From RGIG4608 sp045631445 (lineage in GTDB: Bacteria; Bacillota; Clostridia; Oscillospirales; CAG-272), in the NCBI GenBank assembly GCA_045631445.1, contig JAZQUS010000131.1, positions 1-13,820 of the forward strand: DNA of 13,820 nucleotides. The letters are read 5' to 3'. The notes beneath the pieces were generated by a model, which saw only the letters and a list, made by a program, of their open reading frames with translations, was not told the DNA's origin and did no database searches. Each line of letters starts with the position of its first letter. Positions within the stretch are counted from its first letter, which is position 1. Made by a program: the position numbers and the translations under genes. Below are positions 1 to 6,740 of the stretch, one piece after another.

Positions 1-167
1 CAATAGCAAATTGGATTTTTTGAGGTGACGAGAAAAATCATTAGTTCCAACTCGTTGGAACAATTTGCGCGGAATAAATTAATTCCCACTATTGAAAGTT
101 TTGCGGAGCTTTTTCAAAAGCGACCCCTTTTTTACTTTGTAACTTCTCACCGCTAAATCCCAATTGA
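1..167 (+). repeat. Structured dispersed repeat, copy 1
   Basis: This copy of a repeat family seen at least three times here starts at or before the window edge. It opens with CAATAGCAAAT and ends with CGCTAAATCCCAATTGA (151-167). Inside are a three-way-junction fold (6-68), a small dyad GGAAT/ATTCC (71-75, 82-86), a hairpin GCTTTT-TC-AAAAGC (108-121) and the string CTTTGTAACTTC (135-146). The last two parts recur at 3185-3202 and 3215-3226 on the same strand, and the first part recurs on the other strand at 2931-3010. It sits directly upstream of the mreB promoter. It encodes no plausible protein. It may be a miniature mobile element or a structured RNA; sequence alone does not decide. That it is a repeat is well supported, but its true left end is not visible. 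Confidence 0.8.
6..68 (+). other. Three-way-junction fold, copy 1
   Basis: Three helices nest cleanly. P1 pairs GCAAATT (6-12) with AATTTGC (62-68). P2 pairs 14-21 with 32-39 (seven Watson-Crick pairs and one T.G) around a 10-nt loop, GAGGTGACGA (22-31). P3 pairs GTTCCAAC (44-51) with GTTGGAAC (54-61). Junction strands are 1, 4 and 0 nt. The copy at 2931-3005 has the same plan with different stem sequences, which is comparative support for the structure. The fold could act as RNA or as single-stranded DNA. Confidence 0.65.
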
Positions 168-207
168 TAATTTAATAAAAAGTATAAAATCTTTGCCTTG
201 TAACCTA

Positions 208-241
208 TTGATTTGTATAAAATTTTGTGATACAATATAAT
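208..241 (+). promoter_or_regulatory. Predicted sigma-A promoter(s) of mreB-pepD
   Basis: Two overlapping candidates are visible. One is TTGATT (208-213), 17 nt, TACAAT (231-236), with an extended -10 TG at 228-229. The other is TTGTAT (213-218), 17 nt, TATAAT (236-241), with a further TATAAT at 241-246. A dyad TTGTAT/ATACAA (213-218 and 230-235) overlaps both and could be an operator or chance. A start near 245 leaves about 30 nt of leader before the ribosome binding site and GTG start. Confidence 0.65.
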
Positions 242-277
242 ATAATGGCTTAATATAGCGTAAAGGAGGAAACGGTT

Positions 278-1312
278 GTGGCTTTTGACAAGAATTTAAT
301 AACAACGGACGTTGGAATTGACCTTGGCACGTCTACCGTTCTCGTTTACGTTAAGGACAAGGGAATTGTAATTCGCGAGCCGAGTGTGGTTGCGATTGAC
401 AACAATACAAACAAGATTGTTCGCATTGGCAAGGAAGCCCAACAAATGCTTGGCAGAACGCCCGATAATATTTCGATTGTTCGTCCTTTGAAGGACGGTG
501 TTATCAGTCAATATAGCATAACCTTAAAAATGCTTGAATATTTTATTGACAGGGCATGCGGCTTTACTTTGATACGCCCTCGCGTTATGATTTGCGTTCC
601 TTCCGGAATTAATGAGGCAGAGGAAATGACAGTTGTTAATGCGACAAATCAGGCAGGTGCTCGTCAGACATTACTTATTGAAGAGCCGGTTGCGGCAGCA
701 ATTGGAGCTGGAATTGATATCAACAAGCCCGAGGGACATATGGTTGTTGATATTGGTGGCGGAACTACAGATATTGCCGTGATTTCATATGGCGGAGTGG
801 TTGCTTCAGAGTCGATAAGGATTGCGGGAAATGAGCTTGATAGCGCAATTATGTCCTATATGAGAAAGAAATATAAGGTACTAATCGGTGAGCGCACGGC
901 GGAGGAGATAAAAATCAAGGTTGGCAAGGTTTTTGATGTTCCTACGAAAAAGCAACCCGAAATGAACGTTAAGGGAAGATGTCTTATTAAGGGGCTTCCA
1001 AAGGTGGTAAGCTTCAATGCAAGTGAAACGCTTGATGCACTCATTGAGCCACTTACAGCAATTATTGATACTATTTGTCTTGTTATTGAGCGCACTCCCC
1101 CCGAGCTTCTTGGGGATATTTACAAGAATGGTATTGTTCTTACAGGTGGCGGTTCAAAGCTTACAGGACTTGATAAATTGATTGAAAAAACTACGGGGAT
1201 TCGCACATATCTTGCTAAAGACCCTGTTTCTTGCGTGGTGCTTGGCACGGGAAAATCTCTTGAGGAGCTTGAGGGCGGAGTTAAGGGGTTTCTTGGCGGA
1301 TTTGGAAATTGA
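278..1312 (+). CDS. mreB: Rod shape-determining actin, MreB/Mbl family
   Basis: This is a bacterial actin that polymerises under the membrane and guides elongation-phase peptidoglycan synthesis. It has 344 residues, normal for the family. ATPase-core motifs are in order: phosphate-1 DLGTST (15-20), the MreB-typical RPLKDGVI (69-76), the EEPVAAAIGAG block (135-145), phosphate-2 VVDIGGGTTD (156-165) and the adenosine motif IVLTGGGSKL (286-295). The start is GTG at 278, chosen because AAGGAGG lies 7 nt upstream and the protein then begins at the usual MreB position. pepD follows after 17 nt, so the two probably share a transcript. No mreC, mreD or minCD is adjacent. That favours an Mbl/MreBH-type paralogue over the core mreBCD copy, but the subtype cannot be fixed here. 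The family call is very secure. Confidence 0.95.
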   Translation: MAFDKNLITTDVGIDLGTSTVLVYVKDKGIVIREPSVVAIDNNTNKIVRIGKEAQQMLGRTPDNISIVRPLKDGVISQYSITLKMLEYFIDRACGFTLIRPRVMICVPSGINEAEEMTVVNATNQAGARQTLLIEEPVAAAIGAGIDINKPEGHMVVDIGGGTTDIAVISYGGVVASESIRIAGNELDSAIMSYMRKKYKVLIGERTAEEIKIKVGKVFDVPTKKQPEMNVKGRCLIKGLPKVVSFNASETLDALIEPLTAIIDTICLVIERTPPELLGDIYKNGIVLTGGGSKLTGLDKLIEKTTGIRTYLAKDPVSCVVLGTGKSLEELEGGVKGFLGGFGN

Positions 1313-1329
1313 GTTTAAGGAGATAAATT

Positions 1330-2775
1330 ATGGTTGAACAGATAGTTACAAAAGGATATAAGCCTGAAAAGGCACTTAGCTTTTTTGAGGAGCTTTGCAA
1401 AATTCCTCACGGCTCGGGAAACGAGGAAGCAGTTGCAAAATACATTGAAAATTTTGCAAATGAGCGCGGACTTTTCGTTATTCGCGACAAGAATAATAAC
1501 GTTTTCATTAGAAAAGAGGCAACCGAAGGCTATGAAAATGTGCCTGCATATTTGCTTCAGGGACATACTGACATGGTATGCGCAAAATTGACAACATCTG
1601 CACACGATTTTGAAAAAGATGCGCTTGATTTATATATGGAAAACGGTTGGCTTCGTGCTCGCGGTACAACTCTTGGCGGTGATGACGGAATTGCGGTTGC
1701 GTTTATGCTTGCACTTCTTGATGGTGAGATTGAAAATCATCCTACACTTGAATGCCTTTTCACAGTTGAAGAGGAAACAGGACTTGGCGGTGCGGAGAGC
1801 TTTGACTATTCAGTAGTTACTGCCCACAAAATGATAAATCTCGACTCCGAGAGTGAGGGTGAGGTTTGCGCAGGATGTGCAGGTGGTGTTAGAAGTAAGA
1901 TTGATTTTAAACCTACACTTGAAACTTCAAGCGGTGACGTTATTACGCTTTCCATCGACGGACTTTTCGGTGGTCATAGCGGTGTTGAAATTAACTGTGG
2001 CAGAGCGAATGCCATAGTTTTGACATCAAATATTTTGAATGAAATTGCAAAAGAGCAGGAGCTTGCGCTCATTTCTCTTGTTGGTGGTGAAAAGGACAAC
2101 GCCATTCCTCGTATGTGCGAGGCAAAATTCGTTGTTGAGGACTCCTCAAAGGCGGTTACTATTGTTGAAAAACTTGATGAGCAGATAAGAGAGGGACTTT
2201 GTGACGCGGATGCAGGACTTAAAATTTCCGTTTCTGTTGAGGACGACGTTGAAAACGTTGAAACTATTGCGCAGAGCAGAGAATTGCTTGATATGATTGC
2301 AACTTTAAAGGTTGGTGTGCTTGCTATGAGTGCTCATCTTGAGGGACTTGTTGAATTTTCAAGAAATCTTGGTGTTATCGAGGTTGACGGAAAAAATGCA
2401 TACATCACATATTCTTCTCGTTCTGCTAAAGAGGAGCAGATTGATCTTTCCATCGCACAGGTTAACGAGCAGGTTGAAAAGATAGGTGCAAACGTTCGTC
2501 ATACGGGTAGATATCCCGGTTGGGATTTCCTTCCCGAAAGTGACCTTCGTGACACTTACATTCGCAAATTCAAAGAAATTATGGGTGTTGACGTTAAAAC
2601 TGTGGTTATTCACGCAGGTCTTGAATGCGGCATTATCAAATCTCGTATTCCCGAAATGGACATCATTTCCGTAGGACCTAATATGAGAAATATCCACACT
2701 CCCGACGAAGCGCTCGACCTTGACTCCTGCGGAAGACTTTTCGAAGTTTTGAAAGCCGTTTTGAGTGAAAAATAA
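1330..2775 (+). CDS. pepD: Aminoacyl-histidine dipeptidase, PepD-like (M20)
   Basis: A zinc metallopeptidase of family M20 that hydrolyses dipeptides such as Xaa-His in the cytoplasm. The 481 residues match PepD proteins. Visible metal and catalytic motifs are GHTDM (78-82, H79 and D81), LGGDDGIA (115-122, D118 as bridging ligand), FTVEEETGLGGA (144-155, catalytic Glu then ligand Glu) and INLDSE (169-174, D172). The C-terminal motif NIHTPDEAL supplies the last His. A lid/dimerisation insertion with GGHSGVEI lies between. The ATG at 1330 has AAGGAG 7 nt upstream. There is no signal peptide. It follows mreB closely and is followed by a strong terminator. Actual substrate range is not shown by sequence. 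Confidence 0.93.
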   Translation: MVEQIVTKGYKPEKALSFFEELCKIPHGSGNEEAVAKYIENFANERGLFVIRDKNNNVFIRKEATEGYENVPAYLLQGHTDMVCAKLTTSAHDFEKDALDLYMENGWLRARGTTLGGDDGIAVAFMLALLDGEIENHPTLECLFTVEEETGLGGAESFDYSVVTAHKMINLDSESEGEVCAGCAGGVRSKIDFKPTLETSSGDVITLSIDGLFGGHSGVEINCGRANAIVLTSNILNEIAKEQELALISLVGGEKDNAIPRMCEAKFVVEDSSKAVTIVEKLDEQIREGLCDADAGLKISVSVEDDVENVETIAQSRELLDMIATLKVGVLAMSAHLEGLVEFSRNLGVIEVDGKNAYITYSSRSAKEEQIDLSIAQVNEQVEKIGANVRHTGRYPGWDFLPESDLRDTYIRKFKEIMGVDVKTVVIHAGLECGIIKSRIPEMDIISVGPNMRNIHTPDEALDLDSCGRLFEVLKAVLSEK

Positions 2776-2783
2776 ATAAAAAT

Positions 2784-2812
2784 AACGAGAGGTTAAATGC
2801 CTCTCGTTTTTT
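2784..2812 (+). terminator. Intrinsic terminator after pepD
   Basis: AACGAGAGG (2784-2792) pairs perfectly with CCTCTCGTT (2800-2808) across a 7-nt loop and runs into a T tract ending at 2812. It starts 8 nt after the pepD stop codon, so it ends the mreB-pepD transcript. Confidence 0.92.
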
Positions 2813-2818
2813 GCGTTA

Positions 2819-3010
2819 AAAATCGGGATTTAGCGGGGAGAAGATAGTTGAGAAAAGATGTAGGGGGATTTTGAAAAATCCCCCTACAACCCCAAAACCT
2901 TTAAATCGTTTTAGGGTAAATAAATTTCGCGCAAATCGTGTTGTTTGGCGCAACCAAACAACACATAACGATTTTGCTCATACACTCGCAAAATCTGTGA
3001 TTTGCTATTG
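2819..3010 (-). repeat. Structured dispersed repeat, copy 2 (inverted)
   Basis: Read on the - strand it starts CAATAGCAAATC (3010-2999) and ends CCGCTAAATCCCGATT (2836-2821), matching both ends of copy 1. Between them lie the three-way junction (3005-2931), the shared segment ATTTGCGCG-AAT, and a long hairpin: GTAGGGGGATTTT (2860-2872) against its exact complement at 2875-2887 with only 2 nt between. Copy 1 has a shorter hairpin at the same place with the same TC turn. The copy starts just after the pepD terminator. No protein is encoded. Confidence 0.8.
2931..3005 (-). other. Three-way-junction fold, copy 2
   Basis: P1 pairs GCAAATC (2931-2937) with GATTTGC (2999-3005), 7 bp. P3 pairs GTGTTGTTTGG (2938-2948) with CCAAACAACAC (2954-2964), 11 bp, 5-nt loop. 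P2 pairs GATTTTGC (2970-2977) with GCAAAATC (2988-2995), 8 bp, 10-nt loop that reads GAGTGTATGA on the - strand. Relative to copy 1, the last P1 pair changes T-A to C-G, two P2 pairs change to G-C/C-G, and P3 is almost wholly different yet perfectly paired. Junction order and the 10-nt P2 loop length are kept. Confidence 0.65.
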
Positions 3011-3012
3011 CC

Positions 3013-3246
3013 AAAAGTAGCCATTTTGATATCAAAACGGTTATGTGCCGACTTTGTAGGGGGGCACTCCGTGCACCCGCTTATGAACTCAAACTAATTT
3101 CATTTTTGGCAGGAGGGAAAAAACCTCCCCTGCGGAGATTGCGAGAAATTTGTTTATCATAACACGATTAAAAGTTTTTTGCGAGCTTTTTTTCAAAAAA
3201 GCGAAAATTTTTATCTTTGTAACTTCCCCTTTAAATCAAAATTTGA
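3013..3246 (+). repeat. Structured dispersed repeat, copy 3 (degenerate, mosaic)
   Basis: The right half (about 3137-3246) aligns well with the others: GATTGCGAGAAATTTG resembles copy 2. The hairpin GCTTTTTT-TC-AAAAAAGC (3185-3202) and CTTTGTAACTTC (3215-3226) match copy 1. The left half is altered. It has a perfect palindrome TTTTGATATCAAAA (3024-3037) followed by TTATGTG as in copy 2, then a TGTAGGGG-type hairpin (3056-3080) and an imperfect hairpin (about 3109-3133) where the third helix should be. The P1 left arm is not found. Copies 2 and 3 meet head to head near 3011. The left boundary is uncertain. Confidence 0.6.
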
Positions 3247-3255
3247 AAGCAAATC

Positions 3256-3290
3256 AAAAAGCAATGGAGTTTAGAAATCCATTGCTTTTT
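3256..3290 (-). terminator. Terminator of the rsmI operon, overlapping the last stop codon
   Basis: A perfect 13-bp stem, AAAAAGCAATGGA (3256-3268) with its complement at 3278-3290, and a 9-nt loop. The loop contains the TAA stop (3273-3271) of the FolC-like gene, and the upstream arm encodes its last codons. The A-rich and T-rich stem ends let it work in both directions, though the - strand operon is the obvious client. Confidence 0.85.
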
Positions 3291-4221
3291 TTATTGTATC
3301 TATATAATTTTTGTTTCCGTAGAAAACAGTGTTTTGTATAGGTTTTTGAGAGGGAATTACACCACTAATTTTCTCGCAAGACATTCCTTTAGGTAAATTA
3401 AAATTGTCATCACCAATTCTTAAAAGTATAATTGGTGAAATAGAAGTTAATTTTAAATCACAAGGAAGTATAGCGTTTGAAAGCCCTTTGTAAATATATG
3501 GTCTTGGTGCACCGAAAAGTAAGGTTGCACTTTCTATTACAAGTGTTGCTAACAAAACATTATTTGAATCAACGCAGGGCAGACGATACAAATACGAAAA
3601 ATGATAGAAATCCGTAAAAAGTAAATTAGTGCTTTTAACTAAATATTTGTTTTTGGAAATGAGAGCAGTTTTTCTTCCGTTTTCGTCTGCGTGACGAATA
3701 TAATCGTAATTTTCCTTTTGGAAAAGTGTGCAAATGTGAGTTGTGCTTGGAGTGATTTTGATAAGCTCTTCATTTTTCTTATCATTAAGTGAACATAACA
3801 AAATAGCAAAAGGTGAAAAATTAATTCTACCAATTAGCAATTTGTAATATTCTTCACTCATTTCGATTAAAATATAGTTCTCATCAAGCAAGGAAAGAGA
3901 AAGACAAAAAAGCAAATCATTGCTCGAAATTATGGAGTTAGCCATCTTTTTTATCTTTTCTGCATTTTTGCAGATTTTATCAAGTGAGATGCTATCATTG
4001 TTGTTCAAAAATCTATCGCGTAAATCAAAATAATCTATATTTATATATCTTGAATGTGAAATTTTACATTCGTACATAATCGATGAGAGCATGGCACAAA
4101 CATTGCTTGCTCCGTCTCCTATTGCAAAGATAATTTTTGACTTGACGTCAAGTGTCGTCAAGTCAAAATTACTTTCATAAATATTTTCTTTAATAAATTT
4201 AGTTAAATGCTTATACGTCAT
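3271..4221 (-). CDS. Degenerate FolC-like (Mur ligase fold) protein, probable pseudoenzyme
   Basis: This 316-residue protein follows the plan of folylpolyglutamate synthase/dihydrofolate synthase but lacks its active-site residues. Residues 35-51 (GDGASNV-CAMLSSIMY) align with the FolC P-loop GTNGKGSVCAMLSSIL; the P-loop is one residue short and its lysine is gone. Residues 56-80 match the FolC ...YTSPHLxDFRERxxxNGExIS segment. GLSNAILPCDL (246-256) stands for GLxxAxWPGRL, and RIGDDN (268-273) stands for DGAHN. The HxxLDH and EKAGI catalytic motifs are not recognisable, and the C-terminal ligase domain is cut to about 45 residues (FolC is about 420-440). The frame is intact. Its ATG overlaps the upstream stop in TAATG, implying coupled translation. 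A non-catalytic, regulatory or binding role is inferred; the homology itself is my reading of motif order and is not database-checked. Confidence 0.7.
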   Translation of the reverse strand: MTYKHLTKFIKENIYESNFDLTTLDVKSKIIFAIGDGASNVCAMLSSIMYECKISHSRYINIDYFDLRDRFLNNNDSISLDKICKNAEKIKKMANSIISSNDLLFCLSLSLLDENYILIEMSEEYYKLLIGRINFSPFAILLCSLNDKKNEELIKITPSTTHICTLFQKENYDYIRHADENGRKTALISKNKYLVKSTNLLFTDFYHFSYLYRLPCVDSNNVLLATLVIESATLLFGAPRPYIYKGLSNAILPCDLKLTSISPIILLRIGDDNFNLPKGMSCEKISGVIPSQKPIQNTVFYGNKNYIDTIKKAMDF

Positions 4222-5393
4222 TAGAATCCAAGCAAGAATTTTCTTGCCGCCTCGTATTCCTGCGCCGCCGCGTCTGCTTTTTTGAGATTTGCAGGCGTAT
4301 TTGGTTTCTTTATCGCACGCAAAAGAATGTTTTTGGGAGTTTCCTCAGGGTCAATAAGCTCAACTGCAACACAAGAATAGTTGTTTGCTTCGAGTCTTTT
4401 AAGACGGAGTGCGTCAGTAGCCGCATCGCAAAGCTTTTGACGGAGCATTGAATATTCCGTTACGAACGAAAGCTCCTTGCATCTTATTGTGTGATTTAAC
4501 TCGTGGTGGCAGCAGGGAGTTGACAAAATCACCTTCGCACCTTCTTTTATTGCCTTGTCAAGCACAATATCAGTTGCAATGTCACACGCGTGAAGAGAAA
4601 TTACAAGGTCGGGCTTTTTCTTGCATTCGTATTTTGTGATGTCCGCGCAGAAAAATTCAAGCGTATCAAATCCAACTTCTTTAGCCACCTTGTTGCAATA
4701 TTCAATAACGTCGGATTTTAGGTCAACGCCATACATAACAACGTCGCGGCCACAAATGTTTTTAAGATAGTGATAAACCGCAAAGGAAAGATAACTCTTT
4801 CCACAACAAAGGTCATAAACTACAAGCTCGCCTTCAGGGGAAAGATGGGAATAGATATCCCTAACATTTTCAACAAACTTATTTATCTGACGGAATTTAG
4901 ATTGCTTTTTATCGTGAATTCTGCCGTTTTTATCGCTAACTCCAAGATATTGGAGAAATGGTGCATTGCCTGAAATAATATAATTTTTCTCTTGATTGTT
5001 TCCAAGAATTTCTGCTTTTTCGGTATTTTCTTTATTGAGCTTTTGAACAAGATTATTTACACCGATAAGTGTAATTTTCCCCGATTTTGAAGCCTTATAT
5101 TCACAATCTCCTGCTGTTGTGATCAGATTAACCTGCATAGATGAATCAACAAGCTCGCAAAGGCGCGCGTGTGCATTTTCAAAATAGATATTTTCGTGCT
5201 TTGCTTTGTTATCTGTGTGAAAGCTCTCCGCCTGAAGACAAAGCTTGCCTGAAATGTTTTTTAGTGTCAAAACAATTTTTACTATGGTTTTGTCCTTTTG
5301 TTTTGAAAAAACCGCCTTTTTAAGTGACTGCTTTTCTGCACAAAGTAGAATTGCGGAGGCAAAATCTTTAATTTTTACGTCAAATTCCATCAT
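4221..5393 (-). CDS. Class I SAM-dependent methyltransferase (Methyltransf_32-like)
   Basis: A 390-residue predicted methyltransferase, substrate unknown. The Rossmann-type SAM site begins at residue 191 with VVYDLCCGKSYLSF (motif I, D194 and G198), followed by a long helix and an acidic strand end MYGVDLKSD (motif II). LVISLHACDIATDIVLDKAI then STPCCHHEL is a signature I associate with the METTL25/RRNAD1/GSTCD-like methyltransferase group (Pfam Methyltransf_32). The first ~140 residues form a separate domain of unknown role. The start ATG (5393-5391) overlaps the DUF3006 stop in ATGA, and an AGGAG lies about 12 nt upstream inside that gene. RNA is the most likely substrate given the family, but this is inference. 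Confidence 0.82.
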   Translation of the reverse strand: MMEFDVKIKDFASAILLCAEKQSLKKAVFSKQKDKTIVKIVLTLKNISGKLCLQAESFHTDNKAKHENIYFENAHARLCELVDSSMQVNLITTAGDCEYKASKSGKITLIGVNNLVQKLNKENTEKAEILGNNQEKNYIISGNAPFLQYLGVSDKNGRIHDKKQSKFRQINKFVENVRDIYSHLSPEGELVVYDLCCGKSYLSFAVYHYLKNICGRDVVMYGVDLKSDVIEYCNKVAKEVGFDTLEFFCADITKYECKKKPDLVISLHACDIATDIVLDKAIKEGAKVILSTPCCHHELNHTIRCKELSFVTEYSMLRQKLCDAATDALRLKRLEANNYSCVAVELIDPEETPKNILLRAIKKPNTPANLKKADAAAQEYEAARKFLLGF

Positions 5394-5650
5394 AGCCTTG
5401 GAGGTCTCCTGTGTCTGCTCATATTAAAAAGTTTTTTCATTCTAAGTGATACTTCTTCTTTTTTCTTTTCGGTTTCTTCTGTTAAAAGAATAGGAGAAGA
5501 AAAATTTTCACCGTCAAATTCGATATTAAAAATATCGTTGACCTTCATATCCCCAATGATTTCCTTTGGGATATAGTATCTTTTATTATCATTATCAAGA
5601 CAAACACCAAGATTCTCTTCGTATCTGTCAATAACTAATTTTAAAGTCAT
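5390..5650 (-). CDS. Small DUF3006 family protein
   Basis: An 86-residue protein with the DUF3006 pattern: an N-terminal strand reading LVIDRYEENLGVCLDNDNK, then YYIPKEIIGDMKVNDIFNIEF, then a Lys/Glu-rich helix (EETEKKKEEVSLRMKKLF) and a basic tail RHRRPPRL. Family members are small and often sit beside unrelated housekeeping or secreted-nuclease genes; no biochemical role is established that I know of. GAGAGG lies 8 nt before the ATG, in the 12-nt gap after asd, and its last codon overlaps the methyltransferase start. The basic C-terminus would fit nucleic-acid or ribosome contact, but that is speculation. Confidence 0.8.
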   Translation of the reverse strand: MTLKLVIDRYEENLGVCLDNDNKRYYIPKEIIGDMKVNDIFNIEFDGENFSSPILLTEETEKKKEEVSLRMKKLFNMSRHRRPPRL

Positions 5651-5662
5651 ATCTGTGACCTC

Positions 5663-6736
5663 TCAATCAAAATATCCTTTTTTGCAAAGAAGCTCGGCAA
5701 TAAGAACAGCACCACCTGCTGCACCTCTAAGTGTGTTGTGTGAAAGACCCACGAATTTGTAATCGTAAACGTGATCCTCACGAAGTCTACCAACTGTAAC
5801 TCCCATACCACCGTAAATATTGCGGTCAAGCTTTGCTTGAGGGCGGTTATCCTCTTCAAAATAAGTTACGAACTGTTTAGGTGCGTGTGGAAGCTCAAGC
5901 TCTTGGGGCTCACCCTTGAAATTTGCCCATGCGGTAAGGATTTCTTCTTTTGTGGGCTTCTTTCTAAACTTAACAAACACCGCAGCCGTGTGACCGTCGG
6001 TCACAGGTACTCGAATGCATTGTGTTGTGATAACGGGGAATTTTGCTTTAACAATTTCACCGTTTTCGATATTTCCCCAAACTTTGAGTGGTTCTTGCTC
6101 GCTCTTTTCTTCTTCACCACCGATGAAAGGAATAACATTGTCAATCATTTCGGGCCATTCAGAGAAGGTTTTGCCTGCTCCTGAAATTGCTTGATATGTT
6201 GTTGCAACAATTTCGTATGGCTCATAGCAGAGAAGAGGTGTGAGTGCAGGAACGTAGGATTGAATTGAGCAGTTTGGCTTAACGGCAATAAAACCGCGCT
6301 TTGTTCCAAGACGTTTCTTCTGCGATTCGATAACATCAAGATGCTCGGGGTTAACTTCGGGAATGACCATTGGCACGTCGGGAGTCATTCTGTTAGCGGA
6401 GTTATTGGAAACCACCGGGATTTCCGCTTTTGCATAAGCTTCCTCAAGCGCCTTAATTTCGTCCTTTTTCATATCAACTGCGCAGAAAACGAAATCTACC
6501 AACGGTGCAATTTCATCAATCTTTTGCGCGTCCATAATTTTCATATTTTTGTATTCTTCGGGAATGGGTGTGCTCATTTTCCAACGATTTTCCATTACCT
6601 CTACGTATGCTTTTCCTGCACTTCTTGAAGAAGCGGCAAGAACTGTCACCTCAAAAAAGGGGTGATTTTCAAGTAAAGTAATAAATCTTTGACCGACCAT
6701 TCCTGTCGCGCCAACGATACCGACTCTTTTTTTCAT
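5663..6736 (-). CDS. asd: Aspartate-semialdehyde dehydrogenase
   Basis: Reduces L-aspartyl-4-phosphate to aspartate semialdehyde with NADPH, the branch point to lysine/diaminopimelate, threonine and methionine. The 357 residues carry an N-terminal NADP-binding loop GIVGATGMVGQRF (6-18), SNNSANRM (110-117), catalytic cysteine C156 in KPNCSIQ, Q182 in TYQAISGAGK, and catalytic histidine H249 in RVPVTDGHTAAVF. The spacing and the RVPVTDGHT motif resemble the archaeal/fungal-type Asd more than the E. coli type. Its ribosome binding site AGGAG lies inside the end of rsmI, and the gap between the two genes is 4 nt. No dapA or dapB is adjacent. Diaminopimelate supply links it loosely to the wall genes in the window. 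Confidence 0.95.
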   Translation of the reverse strand: MKKRVGIVGATGMVGQRFITLLENHPFFEVTVLAASSRSAGKAYVEVMENRWKMSTPIPEEYKNMKIMDAQKIDEIAPLVDFVFCAVDMKKDEIKALEEAYAKAEIPVVSNNSANRMTPDVPMVIPEVNPEHLDVIESQKKRLGTKRGFIAVKPNCSIQSYVPALTPLLCYEPYEIVATTYQAISGAGKTFSEWPEMIDNVIPFIGGEEEKSEQEPLKVWGNIENGEIVKAKFPVITTQCIRVPVTDGHTAAVFVKFRKKPTKEEILTAWANFKGEPQELELPHAPKQFVTYFEEDNRPQAKLDRNIYGGMGVTVGRLREDHVYDYKFVGLSHNTLRGAAGGAVLIAELLCKKGYFD

Positions 6737-6740
6737 AGAG

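Noticed and set aside
2819..3246. CRISPR-like or tRNA-like array in the intergenic block
   Set aside because: There are hairpins but no regularly spaced direct repeats with unique spacers, and no acceptor/T-arm pattern or T-loop consensus.
5771..6184. 137-codon + strand frame across asd
   Set aside because: Antisense to a full-length asd with all catalytic residues; no ribosome binding site or recognisable motif.
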